Source of the DNA: CAVUPF01 sp963743285
Lineage (GTDB): Bacteria; Actinomycetota; Thermoleophilia; Solirubrobacterales; 70-9
Direction: 5' to 3'
Length of the DNA: 64,000 bases
Assembly: GCA_963743285.1 (NCBI GenBank)
Contig: CAVUPF010000002.1
Span: forward strand, 124,001-188,000
Shown: positions 41,985-51,947 of the stretch, piece after piece
How positions within the stretch are numbered: position 1 is the first letter of the stretch
Layout: the number at the start of each line of letters is the position of its first letter
Position numbers and translations under genes: made by a program
The notes under the pieces: generated by a model
What the model saw: only the letters and a program-made list of their open reading frames with translations
Told to the model about the DNA's origin: nothing
Database searches by the model: none

Positions 41985-43236
41985 TCAGAATAGGTCCAAC
42001 AGGCGCCACCCGAGTGAGGGCCCTCCGACCGAGCGCATGGCGACTGCGGTGGTTCTGAGGGAGCTCTCGCCGCGAATCGCGACCGTGGCCATCCGCTCGC
42101 CGTCTCGTAGCTCGGTCATCGCTGGGCGCGCGACCACTTGGACGGGAAGCCTGAGCCCACCCCAGCCGATCTCCCGCAGCGCTTCCGTGGTCGCGGCCAC
42201 GGTGTGCCGGCCGTCCGCGCTGCTCGCACTCAGCACACTCGTGCCAGCTGGTAGGGCGGTCTCTTCGTGCAGGGCCGCCGCAACCGAGTAGCCGAGCCGC
42301 TGGGCGCTTGCGAGGGCAGCTTCGACCAAGGCGCCATTCCGCTGGCCGAGCACCACGCCCAGTACCTTCAACCACCGCCCGCCGACGGCGATCCGCCTTG
42401 CGAACATGAGGCAGCCGCCGGCCGCCCCGTCTGAGCCGGTCTTCACCCCCACATAGCCGTCAACTCCGACCAGGCCGTTGTAGTTGATCACCCGACCCGC
42501 AACCGGAAGCCTGGCCGAGGTCTTGTCGACGATCGACGCGAACGCCGGCTCTCGCATCGCCACCTGGGCGAGCTTCAGCTGGTCGGCGGCGGTGGACACT
42601 GTCGTGGCGTTGAAGCCGCTCGGGTCGGTATAGGTGGTCGAGGCCATGCCGAGCTTCTTCGCGGTGGAGTTCATGCGGGCAACGAACGCCGCGAGCCCAC
42701 CCGCATCGTGAACGGCCAGCAGCGCGGCGATGTTGTTGGCCGAGGGCAGCAACAGCGCCTCTAGTGCTTGGCGCTCGCTGATCCGCTCGCCGGCCTTGAC
42801 GCTCAGCGTTGACTCGTCAAGGGCGACTCGCTGCTCCTCTTCCTCCACCTCCTGGCGCGTGATCGTCATCACGAATCCGTCTTGGCCGGGTGCCAGTGGG
42901 TGCTCTCGCAAGGTGAGATAGGCGGTCATGACCTTAGCCACGCTCGCGATCGGCACCGGGGCATGTCCCCCAGAGGTCCCGAAGCTGCCCACTCCCTCCA
43001 CCTCCACGGCGGCCTGACCTTCGCGCGGCCAGGCGAGCTTCGGCGCCCTCCCGGGAAAACGGACGTACGCGGGAAGCGCCCGGTGGACGATCAGCGGCGG
43101 CGTGCCCTCGGTCGAAATCCTCCGCACCGCCGCGCGCCGCCAGCACGACAAGCACGGTCGCGCCGATCACCCACCATCGCAGGCGCCAACGAGATCGATG
43201 CTTCACCCCCTGCCGTACGGAGCTCGCCACGGCCAC
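41985..43236 (-). CDS. D-alanyl-D-alanine carboxypeptidase, apparent N-terminal frameshift
   Basis: The catalytic part is intact: PIASVAKVMTAYLTL (Ser-x-x-Lys), LLPSANNIAALLAV (Ser-x-Asn) and GVKTGSDGAAGGC (Lys-Thr-Gly), a penicillin-binding-protein peptidase family S11. The membrane anchor (RLRWWVIGATVLVVLAARGG) is in another frame from ATG 43236. A one-base shift near 43120-43140, in a GC-only run, would join them. It trims peptidoglycan stem peptides. Confidence 0.8.
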
Positions 43237-43335
43237 AAGACGCTAGCGCAACGGGAGGCGGTCAGCGCCGCTGGGGGCACCAGCCAGGGCCGCCTCCGCG
43301 TAAAGCCCTGTTGGGGCTGCGCCAAACGGCGGCGA

Positions 43336-44181
43336 TCAGGGTGGGGGGTCTAGGGTTGAGATCCAGCGATCTACCCATGGCGCGACCCGATTGGCGCTGG
43401 TGAAAAGGCCTGGGCGCTTGGTAGAGCATTCTCCAAACACGGCTTGGGTGATGCCGATCTCGATCAGACCAGGGCCATGTGGCGCGGCGGTCAGCAGCGG
43501 GCCGCCGCTGTCGCCGTGGCAGACGCCAGACTTGAACTTGGGGAAGTCTATTGCGCATATCCGCCCCTGGAGTCCTTCGCACTGCTTGCCCTCCACAACG
43601 GTCCTGGCCCACATCAGCGACTCGGTCAGTTCCGGCTGGCCATAGTAGGTCTCACCCCACCCGGCGATCAAGGCGCGCGTGCCGGTGTGCACCCGCTTGG
43701 CCTCTGCAGAGGTCGCAAGGTGGATTGCGGGCGCCGTCGTGGGTGTGGAGAGCACGAGCAACGCGGCGTCGCCAAAACCGTTCGAGTTCCGGCCGGCTTT
43801 GAAACGAGGGTAGACGAGCACTTGTGAGACGCTCGATACCTGGCGTTCAGAGGGGGACGCCCAATTCACGGTGCCCGTCACAACGCGGTAGCCGGCAGCT
43901 TCATTTGTCATGCGCGTTTCCAGATCCACAGCGCAATGCGCTGCTGTGAGGACAAGGTTTGGAGCGACGACCGTTCCGCTGCAAGCGATGGCTTCTTCTC
44001 CCTTGACGTCGAGTACGAACGCCATCCAGGGGAAGGCGCCAGGTTCAGCGACCTGCCCGCCGACCACAGAGATATGAGCGGCTGGCTCTTTGCCATTCGC
44101 TGGACGGGCAGATGCGGCGCTGACACCCAGCGTGCACAGGGCCGCAACTGCCACAGGGACCACCAACGCGTTCCGCATCAT
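43336..44181 (-). CDS. Secreted trypsin-like serine protease
   Basis: 281 residues. Signal peptide ALVVPVAVAALCTLGVSAAS. Catalytic histidine in NLVLTAAHCAVD, aspartate in GFGDAALLVLSTPT, serine in GVCHGDSGGPLLTAA. ISVVGGQVAEPGAFPWMAFV looks like the activation site and mature start. Cysteines pair as in S1A proteases. Substrate unknown. Confidence 0.9.
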   Translation of the reverse strand: MMRNALVVPVAVAALCTLGVSAASARPANGKEPAAHISVVGGQVAEPGAFPWMAFVLDVKGEEAIACSGTVVAPNLVLTAAHCAVDLETRMTNEAAGYRVVTGTVNWASPSERQVSSVSQVLVYPRFKAGRNSNGFGDAALLVLSTPTTAPAIHLATSAEAKRVHTGTRALIAGWGETYYGQPELTESLMWARTVVEGKQCEGLQGRICAIDFPKFKSGVCHGDSGGPLLTAAPHGPGLIEIGITQAVFGECSTKRPGLFTSANRVAPWVDRWISTLDPPP

Positions 44182-44279
44182 GCACCTCGCTCGAGCCACA
44201 TCCGCCTTAGTGATACTCGGTGGCCGGGCTCGCGTTCATTGTCGAAGCTATCGGCGCCTGTCGGCTCGGAGTTGAATTG

Positions 44280-44711
44280 CTAGCCGAGCCGCGCGGTCAG
44301 GTTGATCTCCGGGACGCCGGCGAGCGCTCGGGAGACCGGGCAGTCGCGCTTGGCCTGCTCGGCATAGGAGCGGAACTGGCCTTCATCGATCCCCGGGACG
44401 TCGCCGTCGACCTCGAGGTCGACCTGGGCGATGGTCGGCGCCCCGTCGAGATTGCGAAGGTGCACGTGGGCCTGTGCCCGCACCGACTCCGCAGCATGCC
44501 CCGCGGCGGCGAGCGTGTTACTGAGCGCCATCGCGAAGCAGGACGCGTGTGCGGCGGCGATCAGCTCCTCGGGGTTGGTGCCCTCCCCCTCCTCGAAGCG
44601 CGAGGCGAACGAGTAGCTGCCCGAGAAGGACCCGTCGCCGACGCTCAGGGTGCCGGAGCCATCTTTGAGGTCGCCCCTCCATTCGGCACTGCCGTTACGA
44701 GTCGCCATCAT
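44280..44711 (-). CDS. OsmC/Ohr-family peroxiredoxin
   Basis: 143 residues. NPEELIAAAHASCFAMALSN holds the first redox cysteine and YAEQAKRDCPVSRALAG the second, as in organic hydroperoxide resistance proteins. Leader AAGGGAGCG before tandem ATGs. Distinct from the OsmC protein at 29697. Confidence 0.88.
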   Translation of the reverse strand: MMATRNGSAEWRGDLKDGSGTLSVGDGSFSGSYSFASRFEEGEGTNPEELIAAAHASCFAMALSNTLAAAGHAAESVRAQAHVHLRNLDGAPTIAQVDLEVDGDVPGIDEGQFRSYAEQAKRDCPVSRALAGVPEINLTARLG

Positions 44712-45140
44712 CGCTCCCTTCACCACGCCGAGGACATCGAATGGACCCCATCTTAAGTCGGCGCGCTGCTCGGCGGCTCGCATCCACGTAACGGTGCTAG
44801 CCGCAGCTGTAGATCCGGGTAGGGAGCGGATGGCGGGACCACCGGATGCCCTATGGCGGGCCGGCCGGCGAAGCTGGGAGCCCTGCTGGCCACCAACGCC
44901 TGCCTGACCGACGGGGCCGGCCTCTACACTGCGTGTCTCGTGAAGGGGCGACCGTTCTTCTCGAGAACTGCCTCAGCCTCGAAGTCGTCGTCTGCTCGTC
45001 GAACGATTTGGCCGCAGTCCATCTGCGCCTTGTGCAGCCGGCAGACAGCGTAAGTCCGGCAATCTGAGGCGCAGACGGTCGATGAGTAAGCGGCCATCTG
45101 GCGCTCATCCACGAGTAGTGCCCGTGGGTGTATCTGAGAC
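44712..45140. other. No gene recognised
   Basis: About 430 bases between divergent genes. A short plus frame from 44853 (MAGRPAKLGALLATNACLTD) is open but has no convincing features. Confidence 0.45.
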
Positions 45141-45146
45141 TATCCC
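45141..45146 (+). promoter_or_regulatory. Possible -10 box, leaderless promoter
   Basis: TATCCC ends 6 bases before GTG 45153; a weaker match than the others. Confidence 0.3.
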
Positions 45147-45152
45147 GGTCCA

Positions 45153-46424
45153 GTGGAACCCGAGCCAACCGAGGCCTCTCGGCTCGCCATCTCCCGCCCG
45201 GAGGCATTGCGGGACTCCTTCTTGGCTTTCGCCTCATCGCGCCTGCTGGTCTGGACGGCGGGGGTACTGATTGCGGCGATCGTCGGCCTGCACCCGAGCG
45301 GGGCCCGGCTCTTCGATCCCGGCGGCCTTGCGACCCCCTTTCACAGCAGGATCGCCAATCTTCTCATCGCTCCGGCGACGCGTTGGGATTCGACCTGGTA
45401 CCTGGGGATCGCCCACCTCGGCTACCAGCGCCTCGACCAGACAGTCTTCTTCCCCCTCTACCCGGGCCTTGTCGCGCTCGGGAGCGCGCCCTTCGCCAAC
45501 GCCTGGGCGGTGCTGATCGGAATCCTCATCTCGATGGCCTGCGCGTTGGGGGCGCTCTTCCTGCTACACAGGCTGGTCGAGCTCGAATTCGGCGCGGAGG
45601 TCGCCCGCAACACGGTTTGGATCGTCGCCTGGCTGCCGGTCGCGTTCTTCCTCTCGGCGGTCTACTCGGAGTCGCTGTTCCTGCTGCTGACGATCGGCTC
45701 GTTTTACGCCGGGAGGCTGGGGCGCTGGTGGGTGGCGGGGCTGATCGGCGCCCTTGCGGCCGCAACCCGCAACACCGGCGTGCTGTTGGTCGTGCCCCTG
45801 GCCCTGCTCTACCTGTATGGGCCGCGCCAGGACCGCGAGCCCGATCGGCCCGGCGGCGGCTGGCGGCCGCTGTACGCGTTGAGACCCGACCTGCTCTGGG
45901 TGGCGGCGGTGCCGCTTGGCCTGCTTGCCTATCTCGTCTACCTGAAGCTGCACCTCGGCCACCCGCTGGCACCGTTTAACCAACAACAGCACTGGCGTCG
46001 CTCCTTCATCCCGCTGGGTGGCGTGCCGGCGGGGATCTGGGACGGGCTCAAGTCCCTGGTTGCCGCGGTGCCCGGCGGCGCTGCTGCGATCGGCGCCCAT
46101 CTGAGCCCCCGTGCGATCACCAAGCACACCGTCGAGCTCGCCTTCTTGATCCTCGGCACCGTGCTGTTGCGGATGTCGTGGAAGCGGCTGCCCTTTGCCT
46201 ACACGGCGCTCGCCGGGCTCAGCCTCGCGCTCGCCGTCTCGGCGCCAACCCCCGGGGACCCGCTGCGCTCACTTCCGCGCTTCACGCTGGTCCTCTTCCC
46301 ACTCTGGATCGCCCTGGCGCTCTGGGCGACCGAACACCGGCGAGTCCGGGCGGTGGTCGTGATCTGCGCCCCCCTGCTCGTCCTCTGGACCTACCTGTTC
46401 GTCTCCTGGACCTGGGCTGCGTAG
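45153..46424 (+). CDS. PIG-V-like mannosyltransferase, integral membrane
   Basis: 423 residues with about ten hydrophobic segments. Family motifs: TRWDSTWYLGIAHLGYQ (acidic loop after the first helix), TVFFPLYPGLVAL, AVYSESLFLLLTIGSFYA and RNTGVLLVVPLAL. PIG-V-like enzymes use polyprenyl-phosphate mannose at the outer face of the membrane. The acceptor here is unknown; envelope glycan assembly is likely. Confidence 0.78.
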   Translation: MEPEPTEASRLAISRPEALRDSFLAFASSRLLVWTAGVLIAAIVGLHPSGARLFDPGGLATPFHSRIANLLIAPATRWDSTWYLGIAHLGYQRLDQTVFFPLYPGLVALGSAPFANAWAVLIGILISMACALGALFLLHRLVELEFGAEVARNTVWIVAWLPVAFFLSAVYSESLFLLLTIGSFYAGRLGRWWVAGLIGALAAATRNTGVLLVVPLALLYLYGPRQDREPDRPGGGWRPLYALRPDLLWVAAVPLGLLAYLVYLKLHLGHPLAPFNQQQHWRRSFIPLGGVPAGIWDGLKSLVAAVPGGAAAIGAHLSPRAITKHTVELAFLILGTVLLRMSWKRLPFAYTALAGLSLALAVSAPTPGDPLRSLPRFTLVLFPLWIALALWATEHRRVRAVVVICAPLLVLWTYLFVSWTWAA

Positions 46425-46657
46425 GGGGCGTACGGGCCTCGCGGCCCTGGACCTCGAGGCCTGACCGACCGCGAGGCGATCGTCGCCGTTGCGCTTGCTC
46501 AGGCGAGAGGGCGGCCGCGGCCCGCGCAAGCCAGCTGCTATCCCGTCGTGAGCAGCGGCGAGCGTGAGGAGGCTCTCACCGTCTCGGCGCGGCGCTCAGA
46601 GTATCTTCAGAGAGACGGCCCACCCTCGATCAAGCGGACCGCTCCCAGGAGGTCGTG

Positions 46658-47875
46658 ATGAGGTTCCTTCGTCGCATTTCAACCCGCAGGCTGCTGGCGC
46701 TGTGCGCCGCCGTCCTCGCGATCGCGATCGGCACGACCGCCGTCGCGATGGCGATGGCCGGCGGGGGGCCGAAGCCGGCCCCCGAGTCGCTGCCGGTCGC
46801 CGTCCACAACGCGCTGAGCGCCCCGAGCGTCCCCGGCATCATCGCCCGCGTCCAGTTCACCAACCGCCTCCTCGACGCTCCCAACATCGAAGGCCAGGGC
46901 TCCGACCCGTTTCTGAGCGGGGCATCGGGGCGCCTGTGGGCCGCGCCGGACGGCAGGCTGCGGCTAGAGCTCCAGTCCGAAGGCGGCGGCGGCGACAGCC
47001 AGGTCCTGATCGACGAAGGGCGCTTCGAAATCTATGACGGCAGCTCCGGCACCGTCTATCGGGGCGCCCTCCCCGAGGCAAGCGGGGGGACCGGGGGGCC
47101 GGGCCCCAGCCATCAGCCTCCGTCCCTGGAGGCGGTCGAAGAGGCGATCTCGCGCCTTGGCGCGCGCGCCACGCTGAGTGGAGCGACGCCCTCCGATGTC
47201 GCCGGGCAGCCGACCTACACGGTGCGGATCGAACCGAAGAGCAACGGCGGCCTGCTGGGAGGCGCCGAGGTCGCCTGGGACGCGGTCCACGGCACGCCGC
47301 TGCGCGCGGCGCTCTACGCCAAGGGTGACAGCTCACCGGTGATCGAGCTCGAAGCGACCGAAGTCTCCTTCGAAGCAGTGTCCACGTCCGACTTCGAAAT
47401 CACGCCGCCGCCCGGCACCAAAGTCGTCGACCTCTCGCCGCCAAGCGGCAGCTCCGCGGGAGGGAGCGGCGCCGGGTCGGGCCCGGTCACCGGGGCCGCG
47501 GCGGTTCAGAGGCTGCTCAGCTTCAACCTCTCCGCGCCTGCCTCCGTGGCCGGCATGGCGCAGGGTGAGGTCCGGGCGATCCAGGTCGGAAAGAAGACCG
47601 GGGCGCTCCTCACCTACGGGAAGGGCCTGGGCGGCATTGCGGTGCTCGAGTCTCCCTCGGGCCCCGGCGGGGGGCGGGGGGCTTCCGAACCGGGCGCTTC
47701 CGAAACGGAAGCGGGTGGCCTCAGCCTGCCGACGGTCTCGATCGACGGGACCAAGGCCGAGGAGCTCGAAACTGAGCTGGGGACCGTGCTCCGCTTCAGC
47801 CGAGGCGGGGTCGACTACGTTGTGGCCGGTTCGGTCCCGCCGGCGACGGCGGAGGCGGCTGCACGGGGCTTCTGA
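46658..47875 (+). CDS. LolA/RseB-like secreted lipoprotein-carrier-fold protein
   Basis: 405 residues from ATG 46658, five bases after AGGAGG. Signal anchor LLALCAAVLAIAIGTTAVAM. Then VPGIIARVQFTNRLLDAPNI, GRLWAAPDGRLRLELQSEGG and VLIDEGRFEIYDGSSGTVYR, typical of the LolA/RseB beta-barrel half. It is immediately upstream of an ABC transporter with three bases between, so it may present substrate to it. Confidence 0.7.
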   Translation: MRFLRRISTRRLLALCAAVLAIAIGTTAVAMAMAGGGPKPAPESLPVAVHNALSAPSVPGIIARVQFTNRLLDAPNIEGQGSDPFLSGASGRLWAAPDGRLRLELQSEGGGGDSQVLIDEGRFEIYDGSSGTVYRGALPEASGGTGGPGPSHQPPSLEAVEEAISRLGARATLSGATPSDVAGQPTYTVRIEPKSNGGLLGGAEVAWDAVHGTPLRAALYAKGDSSPVIELEATEVSFEAVSTSDFEITPPPGTKVVDLSPPSGSSAGGSGAGSGPVTGAAAVQRLLSFNLSAPASVAGMAQGEVRAIQVGKKTGALLTYGKGLGGIAVLESPSGPGGGRGASEPGASETEAGGLSLPTVSIDGTKAEELETELGTVLRFSRGGVDYVVAGSVPPATAEAAARGF

Positions 47876-47878
47876 GAC

Positions 47879-48838
47879 GTGCCGGATGCGCCGCCGATCG
47901 AGGTTCGTGGCCTGGTCAAGCGCTACGGCGCGCTGGTCGCGGTCGACGCAGTTGACCTGACGGTCGAGCCCGGGGACGTCTTCGGCTATCTCGGCCCCAA
48001 CGGCGCCGGCAAGACGACCTCGCTGCGAATGATGCTGGGGCTGATCCGGCCGAGCGCGGGCACGGTGCGGCTGTTCGGGCGCGACCCGCAGGAGAGCGTC
48101 GCCGCCCTGGAGGGAGTCGCCGGGTTCGTCGAAGCGCCCTCCTTCTACCCATACCTGAACGGCCGCACCAACCTCGAGCTGCTCGCTGCATTGGACGGCT
48201 ACGAAGCGCGGGCGCGGATCGAGGAGGCGCTTGCGATCGTCGGGCTAAGTGACCGCGCCAAGGACAGGGTCGGCGGCTACTCGCACGGGATGCGCCAGCG
48301 GCTCGGCCTTGCCGCGGCCCTGCTGCGCCGGCCGAAGCTGCTCTTGCTCGATGAGCCGGCGACCGGCCTGGACCCTGGCGGCATGCGCGACATGCGAAAC
48401 CTGATCCGCGATCTCTCCGGCCAGGGAATCACCGTCCTGCTGTCCAGCCACCTGCTTGTCGAGGTCGAAGAACTCTGCAACCGGGTGGCAATCGTCCAGC
48501 GCGGTCGGGTCGCCTACCAGGGATCGCTGGCGGAGCTACGCCGCCAGGCCGGCGGCAGCTACCGCCTGCGGACGACCGACGACGGGCGGGCGCGCCAGGT
48601 GGCCGCCGCCCAGGCCGGGATCGAGGTCGACGGGGCGCCAGGCGAGGAGCTGACCTTCAGGGCGCAGAGCGAGACGGCGGTCGCCAGCCTCTCGCTGGCC
48701 CTGGCGGAGTCGGGCGCACCGGCGGTGGAGCTGACTCCCCGCCACGCAACGCTCGAGGATCTCTTCTTCCGATTGACCGAGGGCCAGGATGGCGTCGGGG
48801 CCGAGGCGGTGCCCGCGGTGATCGAGGGGGCGTCGTGA
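47879..48838 (+). CDS. ABC transporter ATP-binding protein
   Basis: 319 residues. Walker A GPNGAGKTTSLRMMLGL, signature YSHGMRQRLGLAAALLR, Walker B LLLLDEPATGLDPGGMRD, H-loop LLSSHLLVEVEELC. CcmA/BcrA-type exporter ATPase. GTG start; four-base overlap with the permease gene. Confidence 0.92.
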   Translation: MPDAPPIEVRGLVKRYGALVAVDAVDLTVEPGDVFGYLGPNGAGKTTSLRMMLGLIRPSAGTVRLFGRDPQESVAALEGVAGFVEAPSFYPYLNGRTNLELLAALDGYEARARIEEALAIVGLSDRAKDRVGGYSHGMRQRLGLAAALLRRPKLLLLDEPATGLDPGGMRDMRNLIRDLSGQGITVLLSSHLLVEVEELCNRVAIVQRGRVAYQGSLAELRRQAGGSYRLRTTDDGRARQVAAAQAGIEVDGAPGEELTFRAQSETAVASLSLALAESGAPAVELTPRHATLEDLFFRLTEGQDGVGAEAVPAVIEGAS

Positions 48839-49653
48839 GGCCGGGCGTGCTCACCATCTATCGCTGGGAGCTGCGCAAGCTGCGCTCCCAGAAGCGCACC
48901 TATCTCGGCCTGGGCGCCGCGGCGCTGGTGCCGGTCATCTTCGTCGTCGCCCTCGTCACCCAAAGCGGGGGACCGCACAACGTCGCCTTCGGCCGCTACG
49001 TGCACGACACCGGGTTGGCGATCCCGCTGGTCCTGCTGCTGTTCGGCTCGGTCTGGATGTTCCCGCTGATCACGGCCCTGGTCGCGGGCGATATCGTCGC
49101 CGCCGAGGATCGCCACGACACTTTGAAGGCGATCCTCACGCGCTCGGTCGAGCGCCAGCAGATCTTCGCCGGCAAGGCCCTGGCGACGCTCAGCTACGCG
49201 ACTCTGGCGATCGCCGTGACCGGCGCCGTCGCCCTGATCGCCGGGATCCTGGCGTCGGGCTTTAACCCACTGGTCAGCCTCTCCGGGACGCGGGTCTCGG
49301 CGATCCGGGGGTTGGAGCTTGTCGGCGCGAGCCTGCTCGTCTACTTGATTCCGATCTTTGCGATCGCCTGCATCGGGCTGTTGCTGTCGACGGTCTTTCG
49401 CAACAGCGGTGCGGCGATCGTCGGGACGCTGATGTTCTCGCTGCTTGTGCAGCTGGTCGGCATCCTGCCCGGCCTCGAAGGGCTGCACCCCTACCTGCTG
49501 AGCACCCAGTACAACGCCTGGCAGGGACTGCTGCGCACCCCGGTCGATTGGGCGCCGATCCTGCGCGCGATCTGGGTCTGCGCCCTCTACGCGCTGCCGG
49601 CCCTGGCGGTTGGCGGCCTCGTCTTCCTACGCAGAGACGTCGCCGGGGACTGA
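48835..49653 (+). CDS. ABC transporter permease, ABC-2 type
   Basis: 272 residues, six hydrophobic segments, starting IYRWELRKLRSQKRTYLGLG. EDRHDTLKAILTRSVERQQI resembles the cytoplasmic loop of NatB/ABC-2 permeases. Forms an exporter with the ATPase upstream; substrate unknown, perhaps linked to the LolA-like protein. Confidence 0.88.
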   Translation: MRPGVLTIYRWELRKLRSQKRTYLGLGAAALVPVIFVVALVTQSGGPHNVAFGRYVHDTGLAIPLVLLLFGSVWMFPLITALVAGDIVAAEDRHDTLKAILTRSVERQQIFAGKALATLSYATLAIAVTGAVALIAGILASGFNPLVSLSGTRVSAIRGLELVGASLLVYLIPIFAIACIGLLLSTVFRNSGAAIVGTLMFSLLVQLVGILPGLEGLHPYLLSTQYNAWQGLLRTPVDWAPILRAIWVCALYALPALAVGGLVFLRRDVAGD

Positions 49654-49734
49654 CGACAGCAGCCCCGGCCGGGGCTCAAGGGGTGCCCCAGCTCTGCCCC
49701 AGATCTCAATTCCGGGCAACTCTGCGGAAGGCGC

Positions 49735-50440
49735 TCAGGGCGCGAGGCGCTCCAGGACGGCGCCGTCAGCGCCGATCACGAAGACCGTGGGAACCACCGC
49801 GATCCCGTACTTTCGCGCGAGGTCGGGGCGCTCCCGCACATCTACGGTGAGGATCGGGTCGGGCCCTGCTGCGAGTCGACGCTCCCACGCCCGGCACTCC
49901 GAGCAGAGCGAGTGGCTGAACTCGACGAGGGCGCGCTCGGTCTTGCCGAGGAGGCTCAGATCAGAGACGTCGATGTGGCTGTGGCGGCGCGACGATATCC
50001 CCCGCAGCCGGGCGCTCAGCTTGTAGATCTCACAACCCGCGCAGAAGCCGCTGCTCGCGGCCAGCAGGGCCAGGGCAGCGACGGCCCGCCCCGAGTGCGG
50101 TGCCGAGCGCCGCTGAACCCAGCCACCACGCCGCAGCGGCCGCGGTGAGGAAGGCGAAGCCCATCATGTTCGCCAGGCGCGGCGGGCGGGAGTCCTCGAG
50201 CGGCCCCTCGCCGAGGCGGGGCTGGATCAACTTGAAATAGGCAAGGCAAGAAAGGCAGAGGCGGCGCCCCAGGGTCAGGCCGAGCAGCAGCTGTGCTCCC
50301 ATCAGCGCCCAGGCAAGCGGCCAGCCGAAGAGGACGCCCGCCAGCGCCACCACGCCCACCACCGCCTGGTTGAAGCGCGGGGCCCGCGCGTCGATCACGT
50401 CGGCGTTGCGCCAGGGGTCGGCTGTGCGCTGGTTGGTCAT
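49735..50440 (-). CDS. DUF4395-thioredoxin fusion, apparent frameshift
   Basis: ATG 50440 encodes DUF4395: IDARAPRFNQAVVGVVALAG, LGRRLCLSCLAYFKLIQPRL, RLANMMGFAFLTAAAAAWWL. Near 50090, in a GC-only run, the family ending appears one base out of frame (AVAALALLAASSGFCAGCEI), followed by a thioredoxin-like domain with FSHSLCSECRAWERR and IAVVPTVFVIGADGAVLERL. Restoring one base gives about 234 residues. CSEC would be the redox pair. Confidence 0.7.
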
Positions 50441-50499
50441 CGTATTCAGTCTAGGCAGCCGGTTGCGCGAGACGGGCAAGGGACCGGGTTGGACCTCCT

Positions 50500-51745
50500 C
50501 TAAAGGCGAGTCAGGCCCTTCGCCGCGAGGCCCCGGGTGGCGCCGCGGAGGTCGAGGACCAGCGGCGCCACCGAGACGACCGCCTGGTAATCGACGCTCG
50601 GGTGGGCGGTGACGATCGCCGCCAGGTCGGTGCCCGCCAGGGCGGAATCGAGGTCTACGGAGTCCAGGCCCAGGTCGGGGAGGGTCGGGACGTGGGGGTC
50701 GTGGTAGGAGACATCGCCTCCCAGCTCGCTCAGCAGGCTGAGGATCTTCAGGGCAGGAGCCTCGCGGGTGTCTCCGATCCCGGCCTTGTAGCTCGCGCCG
50801 AGGACGAGGACCTTGGAGCCCTTGACGGGCTTGCCGGCCTCGTTGAGCGCCCGCTCGATCCGCCTCACGCAGTACGCGGGCTGGGCTTGGTTGACCTTGC
50901 CGGCCAGCTCGATGAACTCGGGGTAGAAGCCGTGCTCGCGCGCCTTGAAGGCAAGGTAGAAGGGGTCGACCGGCAGGCAATGCCCACCCATCCCTGGGCC
51001 CGGGTCAAAGCGCATGAACCCGAAGGGCTTCGTGGAGGCGGCGTCGATCACCTCCCAGATGTCGATCCCCAGCCGCTCGCAGAGCTGGGCGAGCTCGTTG
51101 ACGAGGGCGATGTTGACCGAGCGGAAGATGTTCTCCAAGAGCTTTGCCAGCTCGGCCGCCTCGGGGGTGGAGAGGACGATCACCTGCTCGCAGATCTCCG
51201 CGTAGAGCTCGCGGGCGCGCTCGGCGCAGCGCTCGGTGATGCCGCCGAGCAGCTTCGGCGTGGTCGCGACTGTGAAATCGCTTCGGCCGGGATCGATCCG
51301 CTCCGGGGAGAAGGCGAGGTGGAAGTCGCGGCCGGCCGTCATCCCGGAGCGCTCGAGGACCGGCGCCAGCTGCTCGCGGGTCGTGCCCGGGTAGCTGGTC
51401 GACTCCAGCACGACGAGCTGCTCGGGCTGCAGCACCGCCGAGAGGGCGCTCGCCGCCTCCAGGAGATAGGTGAGGTCGGGCTCGCGGGCGCCGCTGAGCG
51501 GGGTCGGCACGCAGAGGATGGCGGCGCGCAGGAGGCGAGGTCGGCGTAGCTCGAGGTGGGCACAGACGCCCCCCCACCGCTGCCAGGGCGGGGTCGGCGA
51601 CGTCCTCGATGTAGCTGTGCCCCACGCTCAGGGACTCGACCTTCCGCTGGTCGGAGTCAAGGCAGACCACCTCGTGCCCGGCTTCCGCGAAGGCGACGGC
51701 GAGGGGCAGGCCGACGTAGCCGATGCCGACGATCCCGATCTTCAT
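50500..51745 (-). CDS. UDP-glucose/GDP-mannose dehydrogenase-family protein, apparent frameshifts
   Basis: ATG 51745 opens the Rossmann start MKIGIVGIGYVGLPLAVAFA, EVVCLDSDQRKVESLSVG. The rest (VPTPLSGAREPDLTYLLEAA, LLENIFRSVNIALVNELAQL, FDPGPGMGGHCLPVDPFYLA with the catalytic cysteine, VLVLGASYKAGIGDTREAPA) is in another frame. Between 51500 and 51565 two one-base deletions, one in a seven-G run, would join them. The enzyme oxidises nucleotide sugars to uronic acids for polysaccharides. Confidence 0.82.
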
Positions 51746-51947
51746 CGGGCGGAGTCTAGGCCGCGTGAGGGGTTGGACAGCCCGCCGCTCCTGCCCGCCG
51801 CCGAGGGCACCGATTCGCCGTCGGCCTCGGGGCATCCACGGCACCTGCTGAACGGGGCCCGAGCGCAGCGGCTGGCCTGGGTGGCGCGCTCGAGCGCGAG
51901 CGGCTCCTTGGAGGCCCCCCGGCCGAGCCGAGCGAGGAAGCCTCGAC

